Positions 9,012-20,199 of a stretch of 64,000 nucleotides of DNA are shown here, piece by piece. Where the stretch lies: contig NC_012860.1 of the NCBI RefSeq assembly GCF_000026945.1, positions 2,108,001 to 2,172,000 on the forward strand, given 5' to 3'. Made by a program: the position numbers and the translations under genes. The stretch's first letter is position 1; each line of letters opens with the position of its first letter. This stretch comes from Candida dubliniensis CD36. Its lineage: Eukaryota > Ascomycota > Pichiomycetes > Serinales > Debaryomycetaceae. The notes under the pieces are model-generated. The model was not told the origin of the DNA. It searched no databases and saw nothing but the letters and a program-made list of their open reading frames with translations.

Positions 9012-11612
9012 ATGGCCGTGGCCCCTAGTAGTGTTTCCACATCAACAATCATTTCAACCTTACTAGCCAATTTGGCATTGTTTGGTATTTTTGTTGGTTG
9101 TTTCATTGTGTTGAGATTAAAGTTCAAACGTATCTATAGTCCTAAATCATCGTTTGATTTGGTTCCAGAGGACAAGAAACCCGAGCCATTGCCCAAAGAT
9201 CCATTCAGATGGATATTTATTTTGCTTACCAAACCAGATTCTTTCTTTTTGCAACAAGCAGGTCTCGATGGTCTTGTGTTTCTCAGATATATAAAGACAT
9301 TTGGCACATTGTTCTTTGGTGCTTTACTTATGTATATTATTTTATTGCCTGTTAATGCAACCAATGGTAATCACAACGAAGGATTCGATCAACTTTCTAT
9401 TGCCAATGTCAAACATCCTAGACGTTATTATGCCCATGTATTAATGGGACTTATTTTCAATGGTGTGGTTATCTTTGTTATTTATCGTGAATTGTTTTTT
9501 TACAACTCCCTTAAAAACGCAGTGTTGTCATCGCCAAAGTATGCCAAGAAGCTCTCATGCAGAACCGTACTTTTCCAAGGTGTCCCAGATTCATTATTGG
9601 ATGAAAAACAAGCATTCAAGATATTTAGTGGAGTAAAACGGGTGTATGTTGCTAGAACAACAAGAGAATTGGAGCATAAAGTGGAGCAACGAGCTGCCAT
9701 GGTCGACAAATTGGAGGTTGCCGAGAACAAATTGATGAAATTGGCAGTCAAGAGTAAACTTAAGGCTGACAAAAAGGGATTTATATTGGAACCAGTTGAT
9801 GAAATAAGCTCCTATGTCAATGAGAAGAAAAGACCAAAAATGAAGGTAGGTGGGTTTTTCTCTTCCAAAGTGGATACAATTAGACATTGTCAAGAACAGA
9901 TTCCAATTTTGGATAAAGAGGTGAAAAGGCTTCAGAAAAAATTTAGACATTCAATGCCATTAAATTCCATATTTGTTGAATTTGAAAACCAGTATTATGC
10001 CCAGTTGGCTTATCAATCCACCGTTCATCATAATCCGATGAGAATGTCTCCAAGATTTATTGGTCTTGAACCAAAGGACATAATACATGCCAATTTGAGA
10101 ATGTTTTGGTGGGAGAGAATAACTAGACGTTTCTTGGCATTTGCTGCCATTGTAGCCTTGGTAGTTTTCTGGGCTATCCCGGTTGCCGCAGTTGGTACCA
10201 TTTCCAATATTACTTTCCTTACTAACAAATTGCCTTGGTTAAGATGGATTTTGAAGATGCCACACGCTTTGTTAGGTTTGGTTACAGGTTTGTTACCAAC
10301 TATATTGCTTTCCTTGTTGATGTTTTTGTTGCCGATTATTATTAGAGTATTTGCACGTATTTCTGGGGAAATTTCTGCTATTGGTGTTGAGAAATGGACT
10401 CAAAACGCCTATTTTGCCTTTTTGATGGTTAATGGGTTCTTGGTTACTGCATTAGCTTCATCTGCTACCGCCACTATTACCGAGATTATAGATAAACCAA
10501 CTTCAGCCATGAGCATTTTAGCCAACAAATTGCCATTGTCTTCCAACTTTTATATTTCATACTTGGTCCTTCAAGGGTTTTCCATAGCTGGGGGGTCATT
10601 ATTCCAAGTAGTTGGGTTGTTTTTGTATTACATTTTGGGAACCCTTTTTGACAATACCGTTAGAAAGAAGTGGAATAGATTTAGTGGGTTGGGTACTGTT
10701 GCCTGGGGTACAGTTTTCCCAATATTTACCCAGTTGGCTTCTATTACTTTGGCTTATTCAATTATTTCACCTTTGATCCTTGTTTTTGCATTTGCTTCGT
10801 TCTTTTTAGTTTACGTTGCATATGCTCATAACATTACTTATTGTTTTGTGGAAGGTCCAGATGCTTTTGGAAGTCATTATCCACGTGCACTTTTCCAAAC
10901 ATTTTGTGGTTTATATTTGGGTGAGATTGTACTTTTGGGTATTGTGGTTGTTGGTAAAGGTTGGGGTCCCATTGTTATCCAAGTCATTGTTTTATTGTCA
11001 ACAATCTTTGCTCATGTTCACCTCAATTTAGCATTCGATCATTTGCTTGGTGTTGTCCCTCTCGATGCAATGAGGGCAGTCGATGGTGTTTCCAGTACAG
11101 CTTCCTTTACTGGGCCATCAGAGTATCAATCCAAAGTATTGAATAAAAAGAAACGTCGTGCTAATTTTGAAAAAGAGTTATTAAAGGAGCAAGAAGAAGA
11201 AACAAAATTAAAAGCAGATGTCAAAGCTCAGATGGAGTCCGATTACGATCAAGAGGAAGCAATTGACAGCATTTCAGTTGTTCCACTTTTAGCCGATAGG
11301 GATTTCAAGACTACTGAATCTAACAATCTAATTGTCAAATTTATTAGACCAGATGTATTTTTGAACTTCCGTTACGTGAAGGGAATTTTGCCAGCTACTT
11401 ATAATATTGAACCAAAAATAGTAGACAACAAACATGCTTACGATGCACCTGCTATTTCGGCTAAATGTCCTGGTGTTTGGTTCCCAGCGGACCCAATGGG
11501 ATTGAGTGAAATTGAAATTGAGCAATTGTCCCCAATTGTCGATATCAGTACCAAAAATGCAACTTTCAATGAAAAGGGAAAGATTGTATTTCTTGGGAAA
11601 CCACCAAATTAG
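9012..11612 (+). CDS. CSC1/OSCA-like (RSN1/PHM7-type) membrane channel protein
   Basis: An 866-residue polytopic protein of the CSC1/OSCA/TMEM63 superfamily (formerly DUF221), whose members include osmosensitive and Ca2+-permeable channels and yeast Rsn1 and Phm7. The late-exocytosis N-terminal part has a membrane helix at about 14-36, the phrase FLQQAGLDGLVFLRY, and two further helices. A cytosolic RNA-recognition-like region follows (about 180-340), containing SRCTVLFQGVP-like and SIFVEFENQYYAQLAYQ-like segments. The seven-helix core then starts near residue 370, with IHANLRMFWWERITRR just before it. The charged C-terminal tail has a Glu/Lys-rich coiled coil (about 715-750). The lineup resembles Rsn1/Phm7 more than Csc1, but I did not assign a specific orthologue. 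CDS start ATG at 9012. Confidence 0.85.
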   Translation: MAVAPSSVSTSTIISTLLANLALFGIFVGCFIVLRLKFKRIYSPKSSFDLVPEDKKPEPLPKDPFRWIFILLTKPDSFFLQQAGLDGLVFLRYIKTFGTLFFGALLMYIILLPVNATNGNHNEGFDQLSIANVKHPRRYYAHVLMGLIFNGVVIFVIYRELFFYNSLKNAVLSSPKYAKKLSCRTVLFQGVPDSLLDEKQAFKIFSGVKRVYVARTTRELEHKVEQRAAMVDKLEVAENKLMKLAVKSKLKADKKGFILEPVDEISSYVNEKKRPKMKVGGFFSSKVDTIRHCQEQIPILDKEVKRLQKKFRHSMPLNSIFVEFENQYYAQLAYQSTVHHNPMRMSPRFIGLEPKDIIHANLRMFWWERITRRFLAFAAIVALVVFWAIPVAAVGTISNITFLTNKLPWLRWILKMPHALLGLVTGLLPTILLSLLMFLLPIIIRVFARISGEISAIGVEKWTQNAYFAFLMVNGFLVTALASSATATITEIIDKPTSAMSILANKLPLSSNFYISYLVLQGFSIAGGSLFQVVGLFLYYILGTLFDNTVRKKWNRFSGLGTVAWGTVFPIFTQLASITLAYSIISPLILVFAFASFFLVYVAYAHNITYCFVEGPDAFGSHYPRALFQTFCGLYLGEIVLLGIVVVGKGWGPIVIQVIVLLSTIFAHVHLNLAFDHLLGVVPLDAMRAVDGVSSTASFTGPSEYQSKVLNKKKRRANFEKELLKEQEEETKLKADVKAQMESDYDQEEAIDSISVVPLLADRDFKTTESNNLIVKFIRPDVFLNFRYVKGILPATYNIEPKIVDNKHAYDAPAISAKCPGVWFPADPMGLSEIEIEQLSPIVDISTKNATFNEKGKIVFLGKPPN

Positions 11613-12285
11613 ATTAGATTATATATTTAGATATTTAAAAGGACTTCTATAGATTTTGTTATATACATATTCATGGTCGATTGATCGTGATAGTTTATTT
11701 ATCAGTTTTTTAACTTTGATTATGATAAATGAAAATATGCCCAGCATTTTTTTTTTATTTATTTATTTAAAGACGCTAATAATTGATAAGCATTTTCTTA
11801 TATTTTGCATTAATTTTAACTCTAAATTTTGAACGAAATATTTCTTAAATTTGATGTGTTTTTTTTTTTAGAAAATCATGTTATTCAATTGTGGTCAGAC
11901 ACTCAGTTTGATATAGCACACGATAATAAAATACCATACTTTCTTAAATGATTATTATTGTGCATCCAAATTGTTTGTATCTATTTGCTATTGTTGCAAA
12001 GTATAAATTCCAGATAATGTGGAGTGGAAGCCAGTAAGTAGCCAATACAACAAACAATAATTCGCGTATCCACCGAGACCAAGAAGAAAGTAACAATATT
12101 ATTATTTCCGAAGTCTGCATGAAAGAAAAGAGGAAGAAGAAAAAAATTATGTGAATGAATATGCCGAGGATATCTTTAATCAACTAGAATTTACTCCACT
12201 TTCTCCCCAATCATTTACAATTTAGATCAATCCATAAAATATAACGGCTTTAATTTTCGTTCTTTTCTTTTTCTTTCTTTTAATC
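11613..12285. other. Intergenic region, A/T-rich, no gene seen
   Basis: The 3' flank of the channel gene runs into the PPA2 promoter. Only T runs, an ATTT repeat near 11750-11768 and a CT-rich leader just before 12286 stand out. A 79-codon minus-strand frame here has no recognisable motif. Confidence 0.5.
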
Positions 12286-13260
12286 ATGTCATATTTTTTC
12301 AAACTAATGAAGAATCAAACCAGTACCAAGTCTTCTGCATTGGCAAGATTATCATTGACAGCACAACATTTGCACTTGTCTAGATGTTCATCAACATCTA
12401 CTACCCCAGATATCATTCCAATAAATCAAGGCACCAAATATACTGCTGATTATGCCAATTATGCTACCACCCCTAACGGAAAAATAGTGTCGTATTTCCA
12501 CGATATTGCATTGAATCTCAACAAGGACACCAGAGAAGCAAATATGGTTGTAGAAATACCTCGTTGGACCAATGCAAAGTTTGAAATTAATACTAAAACT
12601 GCCGGTAATCCTATAGTTCAAGATATCAAAAATGGAAAAGTTCGTTTCGTGAAAAACTTGTTTCCTCATCATGGGTATATTCACAATTATGGTGCTTTCC
12701 CTCAAACATGGGAAGACCCAACCACAAAGCATCATGGTCTTTTTGGTGATAATGATCCTTTGGATGTTTGTGAAATCGGGTCCAAAATTTTATCAACTGG
12801 TGATGTCAAAAGAGTTAAAGTGTTGGGCTCAATTGCTTTAATAGATGATGGTGAATTGGACTGGAAAGTGATTGTAATAAATGTAAACGATCCATTGTTT
12901 AAAAACGTCAACGATATAGATGATTTGGATGAAAAATGTCCAGGATTATTAGATACTACTAGACAATGGTTTCGAGACTACAAATTAGCGGATGGCAAAC
13001 CACAAAATGATTTTGCATTTAATGGAGAATATAAGAATGCAAGTGAAACAATCGAGATAATTGAACAATGCCATAAGAGTTGGCAACAACTAATCAATGG
13101 AGAAACCAAAACTGATAAAACCCCAAATATCACCAACACAACGGTTAAGAGTCTGCCAGGATTTACTGATACTATTTCAGTACTGTTGAATAATCCATCA
13201 AGAGCAAATGCTGCTATTCCAGTTGATGTTGAAGCTAATTATTTTATCAAGACAAGTTGA
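12286..13260 (+). CDS. PPA2: Mitochondrial inorganic pyrophosphatase
   Basis: A 324-residue family I soluble pyrophosphatase that hydrolyses PPi made by biosynthetic reactions. The diagnostic metal-binding signature DNDPLDVCEIG sits near residue 155, and the upstream EIPRWTNAKFEINTK and downstream DGELDWKVIVINVND segments are family hallmarks. The core is preceded by about 45 residues rich in Ser, Arg, Lys and Leu with no acidic residues, a typical mitochondrial presequence. This separates it from cytosolic Ipp1. A second ATG at codon 8 could also start the presequence. The gene is convergent with the large nucleoporin gene, with a 255-nt gap. Confidence 0.93.
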   Translation: MSYFFKLMKNQTSTKSSALARLSLTAQHLHLSRCSSTSTTPDIIPINQGTKYTADYANYATTPNGKIVSYFHDIALNLNKDTREANMVVEIPRWTNAKFEINTKTAGNPIVQDIKNGKVRFVKNLFPHHGYIHNYGAFPQTWEDPTTKHHGLFGDNDPLDVCEIGSKILSTGDVKRVKVLGSIALIDDGELDWKVIVINVNDPLFKNVNDIDDLDEKCPGLLDTTRQWFRDYKLADGKPQNDFAFNGEYKNASETIEIIEQCHKSWQQLINGETKTDKTPNITNTTVKSLPGFTDTISVLLNNPSRANAAIPVDVEANYFIKTS

Positions 13261-13515
13261 TCATGGGGGCATTGACAAAGTGTTTTTAAGGATAGAAAAA
13301 ATGAGAGTGACTCCCATTTCGGATTATATTTAGCTAGTTTATAGAGTTTTGAACAGAGATTTTATGAAGTTTGTATTTGATACTCAAAGATGCTACATTT
13401 CAGATTACACAATTTAATGCGTTTTGAATGTTCTCCAGAGCGAACCTTTTGTAAAATGCTTGACTATTTATTTGAAATTGTTTCTTTTCTAAATTTATAA
13501 ATAAAAATCTGTTGA

Positions 13516-16500
13516 CTAACTGAAATAATCCTTGAAGTCTCTTATCTCATCAATTAAACCATGTACAAACTGTTCAAAGGCTTTACCTCCCCTTTCAATA
13601 ATTTGCTGTTCTTCAACGGAACTTGGAATAATTCTTGAACTTAAAAATTTTGGGTGTTTTAGTAAATTCTCAATACAATCAACAAAATCTTCTCTTTTGG
13701 TTTCTGATTCCAATCCTGGGAAAATTCTCATGTCAATGGCATCATCTATCGCAACATTTTCAATGCTTTTCAAGTATTCATTAACATTCATAGATTTCAA
13801 TAAATCATAAATCAATAAAATCTGACTAGTCTCCGCCACTAAAGCAGTTGAGACTTTACTGCTTGAAGAATCCCTTGACCAACTTTCTATACAATATTGA
13901 GTTTGTTTTCCAAATAATTGCAACACAACACATACTTCTGGAACAACCGATGCTCCCAATTTAAATAAACTGGTTATAATTATAGGCAAAATTCCATTTG
14001 TCCACAATCTATGGTAATGTATACCGTGGCTAATTGATACACCTCCAGCTCTAATAGGACGTGATATGGGGCTTTCTAACAACACAAGAAATAACCCTGA
14101 AGCAATAACCTTTTCAGCAATAATGTTAACAGACATCAATTCCAAAAGATACATTAAACTCAATCTAGCAAATATAAATTCATCATTCACTTCAATAGAG
14201 TGGGCAAAGGAGTAAAGGTTCAATAACGAGTTAATCGTTCCATTTTCCTTGATCGATAATGCAATTTCCTCGTGCAAGATTGATCCAAATTGTACACCGA
14301 CAAAAACTTTTAATATAGACAAAATTATCATTAAATCATCAATTCGATCATTCATTTTAGGTGACTTGAAATTCTTTCGAGTACGCGCAAGGTATACATC
14401 ATTCTGAATTTCAATTAGCAAAACCTGAGTACCCTTGATAACAATTGCATTGAATAAGTCACGGAATAAACTGAAGTACTCTGTCAACACCGTAGAAGCA
14501 TCTTTAATCATTTTTAATGCGCAGTAGATGAGTTTTAACAATGGCTTGTAGCACCCATGAGATTGAGCCAAGTTGGTAAAAAAATTCATACTACTTGATG
14601 ACAACAAAGTAGAAGCATTCTTCACAATTTCAAATATTTTCTTTTCATCAACATTCAGTGATTTAGTTCTCGAAAAATAAGTATAAATCAAATAGAATGC
14701 CAATTCCACTCTTTCGTCATAAATTGATTGGAAACTCTCTGTAGGCACGCCCTCGTTAGTATTAACTTTTAGCAAATAATTAATGAAATCTAAAACTCTT
14801 GAATGCAATGGGGGCTCATATTTTCTGCAAAAACTTGTAATTAAAGCTCCAAATGATTTGGCACCTGCTAGCTGTGAATTTAAATACTGTAAATTAATAC
14901 TCGATGCAATGACTTGTTCTCTAATTTGCTGCCAATCCAGTTCATTCTTGAAAAGAGAGTCCATCAAAGCTAAATTGTAGACTGATGTAATTCCAAAACG
15001 ATTCCTTTTTGTCAATCCGCTCGTAAACTGTGATAGTTTGAATTTTGGAAATGCATTCTCAAAAGAAATTTTCAAATTCGTGTCTAATGATGACTGGTAG
15101 TTGGTTATTGTGAATTTAGTTTTTGCCAAGTCGTTGAATTCATCAGAATTAACAAAACTTATAATCTTGTTTCTAGTGCTGTCATTTTTGGCAGTGAAAA
15201 GATAAAGGGCCAAAATTTCAGCAATCTTGGAAACCAATTTCAATTCGTAGCATCTACTTATAAAACTTTCAGAGGAGTCAGGTGGATCTAGAATTTGTAA
15301 TTTAACACGACCAATTAATGTTTGAATAAATTCATCATCGTGTTCACTTTCTTTGGCAGTAGTCCAAGAATTGCATGCTAAAGCTATAGCATCTACCAAA
15401 TGAATGCTAACAGAATTTGGATAGTACCTCATATCTCTTATGTTTTTCTTTAATATTTGTAATAATGACAATTTGTTGGTGGTTTCGGTGTCATCCTTAC
15501 TTGTGTAATCGCCAAAGACATCTCTTCCAGTTATAAATAAGACGGCTAAACCTTCTTGTTTGCCTTCCATAACAGCACAAATAAAGTCATATAATGAAAT
15601 TTTCATTTTATAATCATCAAACGAGTTATCTAAATCTGCTGCCAATGAATGCAACAATACTTGAGCATTCTCACTCCCCAAGTGAGAAAGCAAAGATGGA
15701 GCTGTTTTGTCTGGCCAATCTCCACTGGTCAAGGCAGTCAACAAATCCAATATATCTTTCCGTACTGATTCAAACCGGGAATATGACAACACCAAATCTG
15801 GAGTTTTAGTAAACAAGCTTTTTTCAAAAGCCAGTGGCTTCAAATGCTCTGAAGTTCTGATAGTAATGATCAATCTGGAAAATGATAACGCACAATGAAT
15901 CCAGTTATCATGCCAGAATGACGATGAATCGGTCAATTCGTATAAGTCCAAGTCTTGTGACAAATTCTCAATCATTGTAATAATCAGTCTTGCTGCCCTT
16001 GGACTATCGTCATCAGATACTAAAAATGAATCTAAAATACGAGTAGCAGCGTCTGCAAATACTTTTGTCACCTTGGTACTGGCGGGGACTCCTTCATCAA
16101 CACCGTAGACACTTGCCAAAATTGTAGAAAACGTATCTAACAACAAAACTCCAATTTCTAATTTCTGACTCTGTTGGTTATACCGACAATACATAAATGT
16201 CTCAAACAAGTCTACCAAATGACCAGCAAATCTAAACATAATCACGGATTTGGATTTTTCTGGATAATCTTGGTCCAAAGATAAGCAATTTTGAGTCAAC
16301 AGCTCAACAAGTTTTATTAATGAAACTGTAAAATCATAATCGCCATTCACCATTTCTATGGATCCAAATATTACAGCAGCCAACCCTTCTTTGCCATTTT
16401 GAGCAAGCAAAGCAGATTTGGACAAGTAAGGCCAAATTCTGTAGGAAAGGAATGGCATCAAGTTTGTCAATAAATTCACAACTGATACCAAAAGCTTTAC

Positions 16501-18444
16501 GTTTCTTAAATGTAACCCTTGCTCCAAAAGCCTTAAAATCACCTCCAAAATATCAGAATCGTCTGTATAAGCAGACATTGCCTCTAAAACCATTTTGGAA
16601 TCATCAACACCATTATCAATAACCACGTTGTTCAATAAATTTAGTATGTTTATGACCAATTCCATTGTTTCGGAGTCTGAATTATTGAAAATTTTAGATA
16701 CATTCTGCAAAACTCTTCCCAAAAATGCCCAACCATTGTAATTGTAAAGAAATGTGACCAATACTTCATCTGGGTTTGCCGAAGGTAAAATCTTTGCTTT
16801 TGTTCCTAGACTCAAAACCATTGACAACTTCTTATTTGCTTCAAAAGGTGGATATACGTCAATGAACTTGGTAGTTTTGACTAATTCTGTATTTTGGTCA
16901 TCTATCTGGTACATATTGTTGAATTCCTCTTTCTTGAATACTTGAATATAGGACTTCAAGTCATTAAACTCATGCAATGCAAAGTTCCCGTTGATAGAAG
17001 CTACTTGAATATATGGACTCAAAATCAAGGGGAATTTTGTCCTTGCAATAATTATAGCATTCTGGGTGGCACTGTTATCGAAAAATGATTCAATAACACT
17101 ATTAGGGCAGTTACTAATAACACTCAAAATACAACTAGTAACTTCTGAAGTGAGGGTGATCAAGGGCAATGAAGCAATGATCAAAGAAGATAATATTGCT
17201 GAGTAAAGTTTGTCAAACTTTAATAACTCGTTTAACTTTTTTAAGTTTGAAAATACATCCAAATTTTCACATTTCTGATTAACCAAGTTTATTGTATGTT
17301 CCAAATGTGACAAACTGAATTGGTTTAAGAACTTCTGTGAGTTGGGTAATTCGGCGTATTCCTGCAAGAAATAGAATTTTCTCAACAAAATAATGGACCA
17401 ACTGTATAATACAACAGAATTATTGTTTGCTGTGTTGGCAATGGTATCATTCACGTACTTAAAGGCTTGTACATCGGTCATATATGAAACAGACAGGCTC
17501 TCATGTACAGAATCAAAACTGTTATTCAAGTCCAAATACTGAATAGTTAAAACTGTAAACAACCCCTGAAGTATTGAAAATGCCTCGTGATATGACACAT
17601 ATGGTCCCAAGGCAACAGAATAGTTGGTATCTCTCATCAACTTGAACCACTGGCGAACCGCTTGGACATCAACATTTGTATTTTGAACAGATAATTCAAT
17701 TAACACCTTACATGCTTCGATACAAAATAAAACAGTCTCATTATGGATAGTGTCATCAATTTCTTTGTTGATTCCTGTAATATACTGTCTCTTCATTAAA
17801 CTTTGTGATGCTTTGCTGATGGATTCAATCAATGATACAAGGTACTGCTTCGACAAAAATATCTCTTTACCCAAGTTCTGAATAGTAGATGATGCATATG
17901 AGTTACTTTTGTTGTTTAGCAATTCAACAACGATCTTCAAAATTATTCTTCTCTCTCTTAATATCTTGGAGGTATACAATTGTAATCGCTTGTTTTCGTA
18001 ATATTTTTCATCAAGTAATTTACTCTTTACCGCTTCCGATTGTGGAGGAACAGCTTTGCAGGGAATTTTCTTGTTAGTCTGACATATTACTCGAATCGTT
18101 TCCAAAACATCTATATTCAATAGATTGGATAAAAGTTTCCCATCACTTGTATCTTGTGCGGATATATTTGTGTACAAGATACCTCTCAATGAGATGTCCT
18201 TGGTTTGCAGGTTTAGGACCTGTTTGTCATTATTTGATGTAAATGGGGACGAATTCAATAGGATTTCTTTACTGGACAACAAAAATTCATCCAATGCATC
18301 CGCCAAATAGGGGTCTTGACAATTTCTTAATAATGACAATGCATTGTCAAACGTCCAATACTGTGTTGGTTGTATTGGTTTCAAGGGCAATTCAACACTG
18401 CTTTTACTAGATGATTTGTCCTGTGGAGATATTGATAAAGACAT
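13516..18444 (-). CDS. NUP188: Large inner-ring nucleoporin, Nup188-like
   Basis: A 1,642-residue, almost entirely helical protein without FG repeats, signal peptide or membrane segments. The size (yeast Nup188 is about 1,655 residues), the leucine-rich alpha-solenoid character and the absence of catalytic motifs fit the Nup188/Nup192 scaffold class of the nuclear pore inner ring. The N-terminal phrase YWTFDNALSLLRN and general organisation made me prefer Nup188 over Nup192, which normally begins differently. The conserved start is the ATG at 18444 (MSLSISP); the frame extends seven codons upstream without another ATG. Recognition is by architecture rather than a signature motif, so a structure or profile search would be decisive. 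Confidence 0.62.
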   Translation of the reverse strand: MSLSISPQDKSSSKSSVELPLKPIQPTQYWTFDNALSLLRNCQDPYLADALDEFLLSSKEILLNSSPFTSNNDKQVLNLQTKDISLRGILYTNISAQDTSDGKLLSNLLNIDVLETIRVICQTNKKIPCKAVPPQSEAVKSKLLDEKYYENKRLQLYTSKILRERRIILKIVVELLNNKSNSYASSTIQNLGKEIFLSKQYLVSLIESISKASQSLMKRQYITGINKEIDDTIHNETVLFCIEACKVLIELSVQNTNVDVQAVRQWFKLMRDTNYSVALGPYVSYHEAFSILQGLFTVLTIQYLDLNNSFDSVHESLSVSYMTDVQAFKYVNDTIANTANNNSVVLYSWSIILLRKFYFLQEYAELPNSQKFLNQFSLSHLEHTINLVNQKCENLDVFSNLKKLNELLKFDKLYSAILSSLIIASLPLITLTSEVTSCILSVISNCPNSVIESFFDNSATQNAIIIARTKFPLILSPYIQVASINGNFALHEFNDLKSYIQVFKKEEFNNMYQIDDQNTELVKTTKFIDVYPPFEANKKLSMVLSLGTKAKILPSANPDEVLVTFLYNYNGWAFLGRVLQNVSKIFNNSDSETMELVINILNLLNNVVIDNGVDDSKMVLEAMSAYTDDSDILEVILRLLEQGLHLRNVKLLVSVVNLLTNLMPFLSYRIWPYLSKSALLAQNGKEGLAAVIFGSIEMVNGDYDFTVSLIKLVELLTQNCLSLDQDYPEKSKSVIMFRFAGHLVDLFETFMYCRYNQQSQKLEIGVLLLDTFSTILASVYGVDEGVPASTKVTKVFADAATRILDSFLVSDDDSPRAARLIITMIENLSQDLDLYELTDSSSFWHDNWIHCALSFSRLIITIRTSEHLKPLAFEKSLFTKTPDLVLSYSRFESVRKDILDLLTALTSGDWPDKTAPSLLSHLGSENAQVLLHSLAADLDNSFDDYKMKISLYDFICAVMEGKQEGLAVLFITGRDVFGDYTSKDDTETTNKLSLLQILKKNIRDMRYYPNSVSIHLVDAIALACNSWTTAKESEHDDEFIQTLIGRVKLQILDPPDSSESFISRCYELKLVSKIAEILALYLFTAKNDSTRNKIISFVNSDEFNDLAKTKFTITNYQSSLDTNLKISFENAFPKFKLSQFTSGLTKRNRFGITSVYNLALMDSLFKNELDWQQIREQVIASSINLQYLNSQLAGAKSFGALITSFCRKYEPPLHSRVLDFINYLLKVNTNEGVPTESFQSIYDERVELAFYLIYTYFSRTKSLNVDEKKIFEIVKNASTLLSSSSMNFFTNLAQSHGCYKPLLKLIYCALKMIKDASTVLTEYFSLFRDLFNAIVIKGTQVLLIEIQNDVYLARTRKNFKSPKMNDRIDDLMIILSILKVFVGVQFGSILHEEIALSIKENGTINSLLNLYSFAHSIEVNDEFIFARLSLMYLLELMSVNIIAEKVIASGLFLVLLESPISRPIRAGGVSISHGIHYHRLWTNGILPIIITSLFKLGASVVPEVCVVLQLFGKQTQYCIESWSRDSSSSKVSTALVAETSQILLIYDLLKSMNVNEYLKSIENVAIDDAIDMRIFPGLESETKREDFVDCIENLLKHPKFLSSRIIPSSVEEQQIIERGGKAFEQFVHGLIDEIRDFKDYFS

Positions 18445-18775
18445 TTTTCCTTTACTGGTATCCACACCTTAATTGATATTTTGATTAATAGTATTGTTTA
18501 AGATGTGGGTGTGTATGTTTTTTTCGATGGGTTTTTTTTTAAGCTTTACTGATTTGTTTCTCTCTTTTTCTTTTTTCGCAACGAGATTTGCTTTGAGAAA
18601 TTAGTGAGGAAAAATTTTCGTTTGAAATGAATTCCTTGTTTTGATTTTATGTTCTCTAATTTTTGATGTTTCTGACGTGTTGCGAATAATACTGGAATTT
18701 TTTTTTTTTCATGAAATATTCCGTCGTAACAATCATAAATCATCCGTTACAGGGAAACTCTTTTGTCAATAACAA
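18445..18775. other. Divergent promoter region between nucleoporin gene and ERG12
   Basis: 331 nt of T-rich sequence shared by two divergent genes. I looked for a Upc2 sterol-response core (TCGTATA) and did not find it. No other recognisable site or gene is present. Confidence 0.45.
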
Positions 18776-20071
18776 ATGTCACAATTGCCATTCATTGTTG
18801 GAGCACCAGGTAAAGTAATCATTTTTGGTGAACATGCTGCAGTCTATGGGAAACCGGCTATTGCTGCTGCCTTGAGTTTGAGATGTTATCTTTTGGTTTC
18901 TCCATCAATTGATTCTAATACTATTAGGTTGCAATTCCCTGATATTAAATTAGATCATTCATGGAATATCAAAGATTTACCATGGGAAGAGATAAAACCA
19001 TATTTGATTTATGATAGGGAAAACAAACCACAAATACCTTCAGAATTGGTGCCGGAAATCGTCGACAAGTTGTCCAACTTTTTAAACAGTTTTGATAATA
19101 AAATGCATTACTATGCTTGCTTTTGTTTTCTTTATTTGTTGATGAATTTATGTGATTCAAAAGTACCGGGAATGAATTTTATTGTTAGGTCAACTTTGCC
19201 TATTGGTGCAGGGTTAGGGTCATCTGCTTCCACGTCTGTGTGTTTATCATCTGCCTTGGCACTTATGGGTGGTTGGATCAATAAGCCACTGTTGCACGAA
19301 AATGATAAATTGGATACCGCTGATATACCTGATTTGGAGTTTATTGATAAGTGGTCATTGATTGGGGAGAAATGTTTCCATGGTAACCCATCTGGGATCG
19401 ATAACGCGGTGGCTACTTTTGGAGGAGCTGTGATGTTCCAGCGAACATCGACTCCTGAACAACCGTCGATTCGTACGAATATGAGAAATTTCCCAGCGAT
19501 AAAACTACTTTTAACCAATACTAAAGTCCCCAAGAGTACTGCCGATTTAGTTGCTGGTGTTGGCAGATTGAATGCAGAATTTAATCTGATCTCGTCTTCG
19601 ATATTGACAGCTATAGAACACTTGTCGCAAGAAGCTTACAAAGTTATGATGAACCCAATGTTTGGCAAAGAAGAAACAAACGTTTTGAGAAAGTTGGTGA
19701 ATATTAATCATGGGTTATTGGTAGCGCTAGGAGTATCACATCCAGCTTTGGAAACAGTAAAGATCATTGGTGATAAACATAGAATTGGATCTACTAAATT
19801 GACAGGTGCTGGAGGCGGAGGCTGTGCGATCACTCTAGTCAATGATGATGTAGAAGAATCTGTCATACACAATGCTATCAAAGAGTTTGAAGAAAATGGG
19901 TATGAGAGTTTCGAAACTTCTTTAGGTGGGAAAGGTGTTGGTATTTTGTTCCATGAAGATTTCAGGGATACCACAAAGTTCTCAGAATCTCAATTTTGCA
20001 ATTACGTTGATCGTGCCGCTATTGAAGGTTCGTTAGGAATGGCAAATGTGAAAGAATGGAAGTTTTGGTGA
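18776..20071 (+). CDS. ERG12: Mevalonate kinase
   Basis: A 431-residue GHMP-family kinase that phosphorylates mevalonate in the early ergosterol/isoprenoid pathway (yeast Erg12 is 443 residues). Evidence: the N-terminal APGKVIIFGEHAAVYGKPAIA segment, the glycine-rich ATP-binding motif PIGAGLGSSASTS in the middle third, NPSGIDNAVATFGG, and the C-terminal GHMP motif TGAGGGGCAITL. These cover all expected family motifs at normal spacing, and the start is directly in front of the first one. The gene is convergent with FSF1. Its product ultimately supplies DMAPP and FPP, used by MOD5 and RAM2 elsewhere in this window. Confidence 0.97.
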   Translation: MSQLPFIVGAPGKVIIFGEHAAVYGKPAIAAALSLRCYLLVSPSIDSNTIRLQFPDIKLDHSWNIKDLPWEEIKPYLIYDRENKPQIPSELVPEIVDKLSNFLNSFDNKMHYYACFCFLYLLMNLCDSKVPGMNFIVRSTLPIGAGLGSSASTSVCLSSALALMGGWINKPLLHENDKLDTADIPDLEFIDKWSLIGEKCFHGNPSGIDNAVATFGGAVMFQRTSTPEQPSIRTNMRNFPAIKLLLTNTKVPKSTADLVAGVGRLNAEFNLISSSILTAIEHLSQEAYKVMMNPMFGKEETNVLRKLVNINHGLLVALGVSHPALETVKIIGDKHRIGSTKLTGAGGGGCAITLVNDDVEESVIHNAIKEFEENGYESFETSLGGKGVGILFHEDFRDTTKFSESQFCNYVDRAAIEGSLGMANVKEWKFW

Positions 20072-20117
20072 TGCTAATAATTTGATAGAGTGCAGTCACT
20101 GGTTAAATGAATAGATA

Positions 20118-20153
<36 letters not shown>
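20118..20153. repeat. (AAT)12 microsatellite
   Basis: Twelve uninterrupted AAT units in the 3' region between ERG12 and FSF1, about 45 nt after the ERG12 stop. A likely length-polymorphic locus between strains and alleles. Confidence 0.95.
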
Positions 20154-20157
<4 letters not shown>

Positions 20158-20199
20158 TATGCCTTTCTATTAACGATCTAATCAACTTTCTTTCTAGTT

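Noticed and set aside
18445..18465. Seven-codon N-terminal extension of the nucleoporin frame
   Set aside because: The upstream codon is GTG; the first ATG is at 18444.
18445..18775. Sterol-response (Upc2) element before ERG12
   Set aside because: The TCGTATA core is absent on both strands.
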